A stretch of DNA of 64,000 nucleotides, from NCBI GenBank assembly GCA_040981125.1, contig JANRMQ010000002.1:348926-412925 (forward strand), written 5' to 3'. This document shows positions 17,306-25,618 of the stretch, piece after piece. Position 1 is the first letter of the stretch, and every line of letters starts with the position of its first letter. The DNA is from DASSBQ01 sp040981125 (GTDB taxonomy: Bacteria > Nitrospirota > Nitrospiria > Nitrospirales > Nitrospiraceae). A model generated the notes under the pieces. That model was not told where the DNA came from and ran no database searches. It was given only the letters and a program-made list of their open reading frames with translations. Made by a program: the position numbers and the translations under genes.

Positions 17306-20206
17306 TCATAGCGTGATCACGACAGTCCCACCCGGGTGTGCAAATTTAACTAATACGAAGCCGGCGGCAGAATCGAAGCGCCAGCCCTCTAAATTGCCCT
17401 CGAACGCTGGAGCCGACACAATCTCGGAAAGAGCAGTTCCGTCTTTTCGCACATGCGTAGGCCGTGGCGCCAGAAGGCGCAGCAGAAGCTGCCGGGACGA
17501 GGGCGAATTCACCCGGACCGAAATAGACGACGAAGAAGCCGTGCACTCGATTCGGGTGCCGTCAAAGACTTCAAAGTGCGAGTTCCCGTCCGGATAGATA
17601 TGAATATCGAGTCCGCCATCCCAGGTCTTGACCTCCGGACTGTTGATGTAGTTCGCGTCGCAGAGGCTTTGCACATCGTTGCCGAGCAGGAACGGGACGA
17701 TTCCTCCGCTTCGCACATACAGGGGAATCTTGGAACGTGGTTCTTCAGGTTCAGCAGGCTGTTTCCAAACCACATCTTGCTTGCCCGCATGCCGCTGGTG
17801 AGTCCAAAAATCAATCCATTCTCCGTCAGGCAGGTAAAGCTTTCGGGTATTCGCGTGAGGTTGAATAATAGGCGCAACCAAGAGCTCACTTCCAAAATAG
17901 TAAGTATGCTGAATGGTAAATGTTCGCGCATCGTCCTGATGGAGCAATACCAACGGTCTCATGATCGGGATGCCGGTATCCTGCGAAATCCGCGCATACG
18001 TGTAGAGGTAAGGAAACAGACGGGTATGGAGCCGCGCATAAAACCGGTAGTTGGCCAATGCGCGATTCTCAGCGAGACTCTCATTCACCTCTCCATAGCC
18101 CCAGGGATACTGCTGTAGATTAGCTGCATTGACCTGCCGGTGTATTTGCATGATGGGTGAAAAGCAGCCAAACTGAGTCCACCGCATGAACAGATCTGCC
18201 TTAGAAACCGGGGAAAAATTCGCGTTCTGATAGCCGCCTATATCATGAGACCAAATCGAAAATCCGCTCATCGCCGCCGACAGTCCGGCGACAATGACGC
18301 TCCGCAAGCCATTCTCACTTCCAAAGTTCGGCTCATTGTCGCCGGCCCAACAAGCCGGAAACGCATGGGTGCCGGTAAACCCGCTGCGGGCAAACAGAAA
18401 TCCTGTAGCGCCGAGCACCTCATACACGGTCCGGTGATATTCGACACAATAACCATTGACGAATTGGCGGCCGGTCATACCGTTGGCATAGACGGCGGTG
18501 GGCGGAATATATACGTCCTGCCCATTGCCGAATTCGCCATCATCCGTCTTGAAGCCGCCGATTGCGGATTCCCGACCTGCAGCGGTATTCACCTGAGTAT
18601 CCTCAAGAAGCCTCCGCAGCTGGTCTTGGAACCAGGTTCGTGCTTCCGCTTTCGTGAAGTCGATCGGACTACCATGGCCCTTCCACCAATCGATCTCCAG
18701 CGGTGGACCGCCGGCCGACGCGCGGACAAAGAGATGGCGATTGGCAGCCTCCCGGTAATTCCCGGCTTCGCCTAGATTTTGACCCGGTATCTTCTCATCG
18801 ACGGATCGAGTATTGATAAACGGTGTCATCCAACACACCACCTTGAATCCGTTCTGCTGAAGAAAGCGCATCATCTCGGACGGACTGGCAAACCCGGGAA
18901 AATCTTCTCCTTCAAATTGACCACCGGCGGCGAATTGCGCCCGGTTATACTGGAAGTCGTTGTAGGCCGTCTCCCAGGGCGAATCAAACACGAAGATAGA
19001 GCCCGCAATGCCTCGTTCTCGAAACCGGGACACCGCATAGCGGACTTCGCCTCCATTCCGCCATTCGTCGGAAGAAAGCCAAGGCCCGAAAACCCACGGA
19101 GGCGGCAACGGCGGCCGACCGGTCATCTCCGTGTAGCGAGCAAGCACATCCGGCAATTTGGGCCCATAGACTATATGAAGCTTCACATTCGCCGCGTCCG
19201 CCGAGACTTGGTAACGGCCGTTCACCGCCGAACGCATATCGAATGTGCTTCTCCCCGTCGTGTCGAGTTGAAATCCATAACCGCGCGTACTCATGAACCA
19301 AGGAGCGACCTTGTATGAACGGTCGCCTTTATTACCGGGGGCATCGAACACCCGAATGTCGACCACTTGGCTGGTTTGATCCAGTTGGTTGAACTTCTCG
19401 CCGAATCCGTAAAAGTGTTCCTCTTCATCGGACGCCGACGACACGACCAGACGGCTGGGAGGTTCGCCGCCCCAATTCAGCACCTCATATCTCATGACGC
19501 CCGTGAAGGGAAAACTCAGACGCGCTCGAACCTGCGTCATGCCGAGTTCTTGAGTGACTTCGACCCCATTTGGCAACAGGCTGGACGCGAGGACACGACC
19601 AATATTGAACAGGCGGTTTCCGATCTCTACGGCCGGAGGACTTAGTGTCACGACGTTGGCCAGCGCAACGCCGGCAAGATCCGGTCCAACAAGTTCGATA
19701 TGCCCTGAATTGCGATACAACCGGCCCTGGAAGGGACCGGCGTTGAATGAGATGGTCGGTCCCTCACTCGCCGTGCGGAATCGGACCGAATAGGTGAACG
19801 GGCCTGCCTGAGCTACAGACTCATCAGCCGCCGTAAACGACCGCAAATCGTCGCCATGGACGAATGTGATCTGCCGATCGGTGTACGCTATCTTGAAGTA
19901 ATACTGAACAAGCGTTCCCGGAAGAAAATGATCGCCGGGAACTCTGGCAAAGAAGAACTTGTCATTTCCGGCTTCCGCTTGAAACTTCATCGGCAGCGGC
20001 GTCCACGCCTCATCACCCGCTTTTCGAATCATCACTGCACTGCCCGATTGGGTCTGATTCCCGGCGCGCACGTCACCACGATATTGGTTGCCGTTGGATA
20101 AAATTACATCGCCGCTTGCATCGATATCCTCAAGGGGCAACCGCATACTGACCTGCCCGCGCGGTTGGCCGTTACGGGCAAAGTGCCACGCATTCCCGAG
20201 GTTCAA
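17306..20206 (-). CDS. GH31 family glycosidase with N-terminal domain shared with the oxidase
   Basis: The product (about 966 residues) has the GH31 catalytic region: YGFGEKFNQLD in the beta domain, GFKTDDGEF with the nucleophile Asp (about residue 555) and CWAGDNEP with the acid/base Asp (about 623). It should hydrolyse alpha-glucosides, alpha-xylosides or sulfoquinovosides; specificity is open. Residues 1-142 match the N-terminus of the adjacent oxidase (NLGN.WH, GNQ..G, GNQ.Q.GSA, VQYY..I.Y.D, TFVH). I prefer the TTG at 20206 because AAGGAG lies five bases upstream and it yields MNLGNAWH, parallel to MANLGNVWH of the oxidase; an ATG at 20242 lacks a site. There is no signal peptide. Confidence 0.87.
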   Translation of the reverse strand: MNLGNAWHFARNGQPRGQVSMRLPLEDIDASGDVILSNGNQYRGDVRAGNQTQSGSAVMIRKAGDEAWTPLPMKFQAEAGNDKFFFARVPGDHFLPGTLVQYYFKIAYTDRQITFVHGDDLRSFTAADESVAQAGPFTYSVRFRTASEGPTISFNAGPFQGRLYRNSGHIELVGPDLAGVALANVVTLSPPAVEIGNRLFNIGRVLASSLLPNGVEVTQELGMTQVRARLSFPFTGVMRYEVLNWGGEPPSRLVVSSASDEEEHFYGFGEKFNQLDQTSQVVDIRVFDAPGNKGDRSYKVAPWFMSTRGYGFQLDTTGRSTFDMRSAVNGRYQVSADAANVKLHIVYGPKLPDVLARYTEMTGRPPLPPPWVFGPWLSSDEWRNGGEVRYAVSRFRERGIAGSIFVFDSPWETAYNDFQYNRAQFAAGGQFEGEDFPGFASPSEMMRFLQQNGFKVVCWMTPFINTRSVDEKIPGQNLGEAGNYREAANRHLFVRASAGGPPLEIDWWKGHGSPIDFTKAEARTWFQDQLRRLLEDTQVNTAAGRESAIGGFKTDDGEFGNGQDVYIPPTAVYANGMTGRQFVNGYCVEYHRTVYEVLGATGFLFARSGFTGTHAFPACWAGDNEPNFGSENGLRSVIVAGLSAAMSGFSIWSHDIGGYQNANFSPVSKADLFMRWTQFGCFSPIMQIHRQVNAANLQQYPWGYGEVNESLAENRALANYRFYARLHTRLFPYLYTYARISQDTGIPIMRPLVLLHQDDARTFTIQHTYYFGSELLVAPIIQPHANTRKLYLPDGEWIDFWTHQRHAGKQDVVWKQPAEPEEPRSKIPLYVRSGGIVPFLLGNDVQSLCDANYINSPEVKTWDGGLDIHIYPDGNSHFEVFDGTRIECTASSSSISVRVNSPSSRQLLLRLLAPRPTHVRKDGTALSEIVSAPAFEGNLEGWRFDSAAGFVLVKFAHPGGTVVITL

Positions 20207-20452
20207 AGATTCTCCTTCACGTAGAGGATTCCGATTCTCCATCGACCAACATGTCTATCTCGGCTTCGACGGAGAACCAATGAATCCTCATGTCTTATCG
20301 CCTTATCACATAGCTCTCGCCTTACCGTGCGCACAGCACAGACCAGCTGCTGATACCGGACAGCAACTAAGAGAAGCGGCACCCCTGCAGCTGTTGCCGG
20401 CCAACCGGCGCTCAGAAACTTGAGTCAACCATTTCTGTCCGGCGAAGAGCGG

Positions 20453-22003
20453 CTACACCGTAGTGATGTTGTCTATAGGGCTGATATCTCCGACGAATTG
20501 CAACAAATCGGTCATCGTAAAGGTCCCCGGCACTTTAGACGGCAAATCAGGTTTCCAGTTGTTGCCGGCACGCTGGAGATATGATTCATGGTCTCCGGCG
20601 ACCAGCCCCACAAACACTTCCGCAACGATACGAGAGCCCACCGGCCCCAATCGGAGTCCCTTTTCTCGGACGGCCGCCTCCTTCAAAATGTAATACCAAA
20701 GCGGTGTGTTCTGATGTAGGCCGCGGGATTTCGCCACTGCGCCATCCGGACCAGTCGCGATCTCATCGGCGGACAGCGGCTCCTTAATTTCCATCGCTGA
20801 TGCAACCGCTTGTCCCGACGGCAAACCGAACATGACACCGCGCTTAAGATTCCGGAACGCCAGATTCCCGCCGCCGCCCGGCAAATCATGCAACTGCGGC
20901 ACGATGAACTGATCGATTTTTCGCGACAAATTGAGCGAAACACCTGAGGGTAACGGCTTTTGAAAATCATAGAAGCGGCGCCAGTCGATGATCCAGTTGC
21001 TGGGGAGCAATCGAATCGGTACGGGGCCGGTGAGCGGGTCTGGAGCCAGGTCTCCGACGATTCCGCCTGAAAGGCCGGAGAAAGTAAACAGCAATCCCAG
21101 CGTAGCCGGGATGGCGGGTGGGGCGCCAAAAGTAAATATACGGTTGTGACTATAGGCTTCCCGGACCATGCTGTGGCCTAACCGATAGGCGGCACCCGAA
21201 AATTCGACCGGCATGTACGGGACTTTCTTAAACCGATAAAATTTGCGTCCGTCATGGAGAATCTTCGCAACGATGCCGTTTTCCGTAATACGCTCAACGA
21301 AGTCATGCAGGACGAGCCATTGGTAATGCCAGGTCACAATTTTGCGCGCTTCAAAGAACACATCGGAAGGCGGATTGGGGCCGGCTGCCAGACGATCCAC
21401 TACTTTGTTGTGGAACTTTAAGAATGCGAGGTGTGTTTGCGCGACAATCAAATTTTCGTCGTTACGGTGGTCGCCGATGAGAGCAAAGCCCTCGGGACTG
21501 CGAGGTAAGTCATTTGGCAAGCCGGCGGGCACATTCCCAAGATTTTGAAAAGCTTGAACCGTTTTTCCTATGAGGAATTTGGGCCCCGGCTGCCGATTCG
21601 CATTGCGAGCATATAGATGCGGGCTCCCATCGGGACCTCGCCCATATAAGGAATCCAAGTCCAGGCTCGGCGTGCGGAAGTTTTCTGTTGCAAGCGGATC
21701 CTTCTCCTTCTCACCAATGGACGTGAGATCCAGCGTTATATCGTGATCGACGAACTGGCCTAGGTAAGTAAAGCCTGCCGGGATATTGCCGTTATTTCCA
21801 GCGGGATCACCAGGGTTGGCATCTTTCATCGCATTGGCTAACTCTTGTAGCGCAGCATCCTCTGCCTCAAGCCCCTTCAATCCAGGGAACATTCTTCCAA
21901 ACATTCCTGGATCATCGTGTCCCGATAACTGATCCAAAAATTCCTTGGTCGGTTTGCGTCCCGCCTTGCCATGGCCGGGATTGATAGGAAGTTGGTGGCT
22001 CAT
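20453..22003 (-). CDS. Animal-type heme peroxidase
   Basis: The 516-residue product belongs to the animal heme peroxidase (peroxidase-cyclooxygenase) superfamily. It has the distal His in YLGQFVDHDITLD (H87), the catalytic Arg/Glu in GDHRNDEN (R180, E183) and the proximal His in AAYRLGHSMVREAY (H277). It should use H2O2 to oxidise organic or halide substrates. The start at 22003 is set by AAGGAG seven bases upstream; a longer frame from 22105 adds a hydrophobic leader without a ribosome site. It is first in a run with a GH31 enzyme and an H2O2-producing oxidase. Confidence 0.88.
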   Translation of the reverse strand: MSHQLPINPGHGKAGRKPTKEFLDQLSGHDDPGMFGRMFPGLKGLEAEDAALQELANAMKDANPGDPAGNNGNIPAGFTYLGQFVDHDITLDLTSIGEKEKDPLATENFRTPSLDLDSLYGRGPDGSPHLYARNANRQPGPKFLIGKTVQAFQNLGNVPAGLPNDLPRSPEGFALIGDHRNDENLIVAQTHLAFLKFHNKVVDRLAAGPNPPSDVFFEARKIVTWHYQWLVLHDFVERITENGIVAKILHDGRKFYRFKKVPYMPVEFSGAAYRLGHSMVREAYSHNRIFTFGAPPAIPATLGLLFTFSGLSGGIVGDLAPDPLTGPVPIRLLPSNWIIDWRRFYDFQKPLPSGVSLNLSRKIDQFIVPQLHDLPGGGGNLAFRNLKRGVMFGLPSGQAVASAMEIKEPLSADEIATGPDGAVAKSRGLHQNTPLWYYILKEAAVREKGLRLGPVGSRIVAEVFVGLVAGDHESYLQRAGNNWKPDLPSKVPGTFTMTDLLQFVGDISPIDNITTV

Positions 22004-22085
22004 TGGCTCACTCCTTTCATATGTGAAAGATTCGAAAGCGTATCGAAATGCGACAACTAGAATTGGTAGCCCGATAGAAAGAGTT

Positions 22086-22148
22086 TCACTGATGGCGGCG
22101 AACATGGCGCAGCATCTTTGTTACGTCCTGCAATGATAATGCCTTCAT
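22086..22148 (-). CDS. Candidate 20-residue leader peptide upstream of the peroxidase
   Basis: An ATG at 22148 is preceded by AAGGAG at a spacing of five bases. It opens a frame of 20 codons (MKALSLQDVTKMLRHVRRHQ) ending at 22086, 83 bases before the peroxidase start. The ribosome site is better than that of many long genes in the window. It could be a regulatory upstream peptide or a short-lived decoy; there is no homology argument. Confidence 0.3.
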   Translation of the reverse strand: MKALSLQDVTKMLRHVRRHQ

Positions 22149-22702
22149 GACATCTCCTTAATGCTTTAACGGGAAGGCCCAGTTCTCGCGGTCGTGAGCA
22201 AATCGCCGCGGAGTTTCTTTTACTCGATGTTATCGAAATGGATACTGGGGTGAATACAATCGGATACATGCAGGCATGACCAGACGTTGAGCGATCTTTT
22301 CATGAGTCGTCAATCCACGCTTGTTCCGTTTCGATACACTCCGTTCATGTCATGACAATACCGCTCATTTGAACCATAGATAAGGCATCATACGTATTCC
22401 GCACAACTCTCGATAATTGCCGTTACGCGCGCACAATGTAGGGAATTGAGGGGGCTTATATGTATCGGATCAGATAATGTTCTGTACCAAAACGGATACA
22501 CCACTCGGAATGTTCGATCGCTGATTCACTGTGTTATCAAATATTTTTGCGCTTCGTGTCGTGGTATGTGCCTTGCCTTGCCTTTCCTCTCCTGTCACGT
22601 CCTCCGCGGGAAAAACCGTCCTCCATACCGTGAAGGATCGTAAAACAGCGTTCTAAACGTTTCACCGAGCGACATCTCAACCCATAACCTTTAGGAGCCC
22701 TT
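22149..22702. other. Divergent intergenic region
   Basis: About 550 bases, richer in A+T than the flanks, lie between the peroxidase run and the RiPP-like locus. They must hold the promoters of both. GATACA-type hexamers recur (near 22260, 22332 and 22494), but no clear promoter pair or gene can be named. TTTAGGAGC just before 22703 is the ribosome site of the next gene. Confidence 0.4.
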
Positions 22703-23158
22703 ATGAAAACCATGAAAACCGAAATGACCAGGACCGGTGAACGAGAATCAGCGGTCGAAGAAAGAAGGCCTGCCACACGGCTCGTTGTCGCAAACTTGTA
22801 CGAACTCAGTGGAGGACAATTCGACATCACCTATTCAACCACTTCCATTACGGGAAAGCCGCTTCTGAACTATCAGGATGCCACGCAGACGCGGAACTTC
22901 AGCGGAGACGAGATTCACACCGTACAAACCGATTTCGGAGATGTCGTGAGTGTCTTTCTGGAGCGAGGACGCGAAGGGGGCAGCACGATTTTCAGCTTAA
23001 TCGTCCCACGGGTCAATGTGGCGCAAGGCGGATCAGCCCATGTACGGACCCATGGGATTATGACTCGCCAGAAAATTCTGGTCCCTACTCCCAGAGGCCA
23101 AGAAACGGTCAATACGATTACTGCCTTGAATGGGATGGCATCGGAAGTACAGTTCTGA
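22703..23158 (+). CDS. Conserved-looking protein of unknown function at the head of the radical SAM locus
   Basis: The 151-residue product has a charged N-terminus (MKTMKTEMTRTGERESAVEE) followed by a beta-rich domain, with segments such as LVVANLYELSGGQFDITYST, VVSVFLERG and GSTIFSLIVPRVNVAQGG. There is no signal peptide, membrane span or cysteine. AGGAG lies just before the ATG. It starts a same-strand run with the repeat protein (123 bases later) and two radical SAM genes, so it may be an accessory or carrier protein of that locus. I do not recognise a family. Confidence 0.65.
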   Translation: MKTMKTEMTRTGERESAVEERRPATRLVVANLYELSGGQFDITYSTTSITGKPLLNYQDATQTRNFSGDEIHTVQTDFGDVVSVFLERGREGGSTIFSLIVPRVNVAQGGSAHVRTHGIMTRQKILVPTPRGQETVNTITALNGMASEVQF

Positions 23159-23281
23159 AGCAATCGGAATGAGACAAACACTTTCTCTGATCGCTACAGA
23201 GTTTGCACTGTACGCGTCCCATCCCGGCAGCCGGGGCCAGATTACACATGGAGCAGAAGATATCCAAACCAGGAGGTCGTT

Positions 23282-23812
23282 ATGGCAGCTGAAGACAGCA
23301 TAAAACGGCTTGAGGAGCGATTAACGAGATTAGAGGCCACCCTGGCGCAGCAGCCGGCGGCCGGCGCGGGAGGCTTCCCGCCTCCCGGTGGAGTTATAGT
23401 GGATCCGGCTCCGTGGGGCGGAGGAGGCTGGACATTCCATCCCCGTCCATTCCCTACCCCGGTCGTCGATCCCGCCCCATGGTGGCAAGGCCGGTGGGGA
23501 CATCCCAGATGGCCGACGCCGGTGGTCGATCCCGCCCCATGGCCGACACCCGTAGTCGATCCCGCCCCATGGCCGACGCCGGTGGTCGATCCTGCCCCGA
23601 TGGGAGGCTTCGCACAATTCCGGCCGACCGCAGCAAGTACCTTTGGAAGGATCGGGCAAATAGGTGATCCGCCGCCGATCGACATTAGTCGCTTGACGGT
23701 CTCGCAACTGGAATCATCGCTCCATACCATCAATGCCGAAAAAGCGCGTCTCAATTCAATGGAAGCCATGCTGAAGCAGCAACTCGAAAGAGTGAAGCAA
23801 CAACCGGGTTAA
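23282..23812 (+). CDS. Candidate RiPP precursor or scaffold with PTPVVDPAPW repeats
   Basis: The 176-residue product has an N-terminal heptad helix (about residues 5-24), a Gly/Pro/Trp-rich centre, and a C-terminal helical segment (about 136-173). The centre holds VIVDPAPW (38-45), TPVVDPAPW (59-67) and three exact or near-exact decamers PTPVVDPAPW (78-87, 88-97) and PTPVVDPAPM (98-107). AGGAGG lies five bases before the ATG. Two radical SAM enzymes follow, the second of a type tied to peptide maturation, so the repeats could be multiple core segments between a leader and a follower helix. It could instead be a structural Pro-rich protein. The precursor idea is inference from context. Confidence 0.65.
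   Translation: MAAEDSIKRLEERLTRLEATLAQQPAAGAGGFPPPGGVIVDPAPWGGGGWTFHPRPFPTPVVDPAPWWQGRWGHPRWPTPVVDPAPWPTPVVDPAPWPTPVVDPAPMGGFAQFRPTAASTFGRIGQIGDPPPIDISRLTVSQLESSLHTINAEKARLNSMEAMLKQQLERVKQQPG
23513..23602 (+). repeat. Tandem 30-bp coding repeats (PTPVVDPAPW)
   Basis: Three head-to-tail 30-base units at 23513, 23543 and 23573 differ at a few positions, mostly synonymous (GCCGGTGGTC versus ACCCGTAGTC). The last has lost the final Trp codon. A related unit at 23453-23482 is separated by a short Gly/Trp segment. Synonymous drift with a conserved peptide suggests selection on the peptide. Confidence 0.75.
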
Positions 23813-23876
23813 GTACGGCGCCTCAGCTCTGGTTCTTGCTCGCGGGCATTCTCCAAGACGGACGAGGAGGTGTTGT

Positions 23877-25577
23877 GTGCGAATATTGCCATCCGATCCA
23901 GTTCAAATCCCGACACTCGAACCGGGAGGCCGGCGGCAGAGAGTACTCCTCATCGGTTTCCAGGATCAGGACAATCTCGGGTTGCGCTATCTCATGTCAA
24001 GCGTGAACGCCTCGGGCCATGAGGCATGCATCATGACCTATGGTTCCGATCCTCAGCCCATTCTCAGGCGCATACAGCGAGACGAACCGGATGTCGTCGG
24101 CTTCTCGCTGATCTTTCAGTATATGGCCCCCGATTTCGCCCGAGTCATTGAGTCGGTACGAGATGCCGGAGTGACGGCGCACTTCACGATGGGCGGTCAC
24201 TACGCGAGTTTCGAACCGGCGGAGATCCTCACGCGGATCCCGGGGCTGGATTCGGTAGTGCGGTTCGACGGTGAAATGACATTGGTGAAGCTGCTCCATT
24301 GCCTCGGCACCGGAGGAGATTGGCGTAGTTTACCTGGAATCGCGTTCCGTATGGGCCATGAAATCCTTGTCGCACCGCTCGCTCGCGTCGTCGAGGATCT
24401 CGACATGTTGCCGCTCCCCGATCGGAGGTCGATTGATTACGAGGGGCATCCGATGGCGACGGCTTCCATTTTAGGTAGCCGCGGATGTCCCTGGGATTGC
24501 TCCTTCTGCAGCATTCGACCCTTTTATGAAGAACAGGGCGGCCCCCTGCGTCGCTTACGCGCACCGCGAGCGATCGTTGATGAAATGATTGCCCTCCACC
24601 GCGACCGCAGAGTTCCGATATTTTTGTTTCAGGACGACGATTTTCTGGCCGGAGGCAAACAGGCAAAACACTGGGCGATGGAGATCGCCGATCTCATCGT
24701 ACAATCAGGTTTCGCCGACGACATGGCATTCAAGATCAGTTGCCGTTCGGATGAGATCCAGAAAGATATTCTCGAGCGACTGATGGCCGGAGGGTTGACG
24801 CACGTCTACATGGGTGTCGAGTCGGGCGACGAAGAAGGGCTTCTGAACATGAGCAAACGGCTGAAACCTGAAGCTCATTTGCGCGCCGGACGGATCCTGA
24901 AAGACTTGGGACTCTCGTTCGACTTCGGCTTCATGCTGCTGGATCCCTACTCCACGATCCGCAGTATCCGGGAGAACGTGGCTTTTCTCGAAACGTTCAT
25001 CGGAGACGGGTGGACGGTCGCGCCCTTCTGCCGAATGCTGCCTTACGCCGGCACACCGATCAAACATCGACTCGAAGCCGAAGGGCGGCTGTTGGGGACT
25101 CCGTTTGAGCCGGATTATAAATTTCTGGATCCTAAACTGGACGTTTTTTACGACTGGATGATCAAGACGTTCTATGAGCGGAACTTCACGAATCAGGGAC
25201 TATGCCATATATTGCGGGGATTGCTTTTCGAAGCTCACCTGAGATTGCCCTCCAAGAATCGAGTTTCGGATCCCCAGAGAGCGTACCTTCATTACTTGAC
25301 GGAGATCTGCAACCGTGTGGCGTGCTACACGTTGCGTTGCGCCGCCGATCATATCGAGGCAACGCCGCTGGCGCAGTTGGAGCAGGAAGGAGGGTATCTG
25401 GAGCGCCTGACAGCGCATGAGAAGCAAGAAGAGGCGCGCCTCCTGGGCGAAGTAGGACAGTATTACGACTGGGTCCATCGAGATCACAGCCCAATACCAG
25501 GCCCTGTGGGTGGGTTTGAGAAGTCTTGGACCTTCTACGATGGTGATCGGGAGGCGGCAGGCGTCGGCGCAGCCTGA
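23877..25577 (+). CDS. Cobalamin-binding-domain radical SAM protein
   Basis: The 566-residue product has an N-terminal B12-binding-type Rossmann domain (about residues 20-135), then the radical SAM cluster motif CPWDCSFC (C204, C208, C211) and a TIM-barrel (about 190-420). Members of this class methylate unactivated carbons or carry out other radical chemistry on peptides, lipids and cofactors. A GTG at 23877 is chosen because GAGGAGG precedes it by six bases. It follows the repeat protein by 64 bases and precedes the RiPP-type radical SAM gene by 41 bases. The substrate is inferred to be the repeat protein, without direct proof. Confidence 0.87.
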   Translation: MRILPSDPVQIPTLEPGGRRQRVLLIGFQDQDNLGLRYLMSSVNASGHEACIMTYGSDPQPILRRIQRDEPDVVGFSLIFQYMAPDFARVIESVRDAGVTAHFTMGGHYASFEPAEILTRIPGLDSVVRFDGEMTLVKLLHCLGTGGDWRSLPGIAFRMGHEILVAPLARVVEDLDMLPLPDRRSIDYEGHPMATASILGSRGCPWDCSFCSIRPFYEEQGGPLRRLRAPRAIVDEMIALHRDRRVPIFLFQDDDFLAGGKQAKHWAMEIADLIVQSGFADDMAFKISCRSDEIQKDILERLMAGGLTHVYMGVESGDEEGLLNMSKRLKPEAHLRAGRILKDLGLSFDFGFMLLDPYSTIRSIRENVAFLETFIGDGWTVAPFCRMLPYAGTPIKHRLEAEGRLLGTPFEPDYKFLDPKLDVFYDWMIKTFYERNFTNQGLCHILRGLLFEAHLRLPSKNRVSDPQRAYLHYLTEICNRVACYTLRCAADHIEATPLAQLEQEGGYLERLTAHEKQEEARLLGEVGQYYDWVHRDHSPIPGPVGGFEKSWTFYDGDREAAGVGAA

Positions 25578-25618
25578 CACGCAGGAAAGTCCTCAGTATT
25601 CGCTCGCTGTCCAAGGAC

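Noticed and set aside
22446..22643. Small plus-strand frame before the radical SAM locus
   Set aside because: No ribosome site, cysteine-rich random-looking product, in an intergenic A+T-rich stretch.
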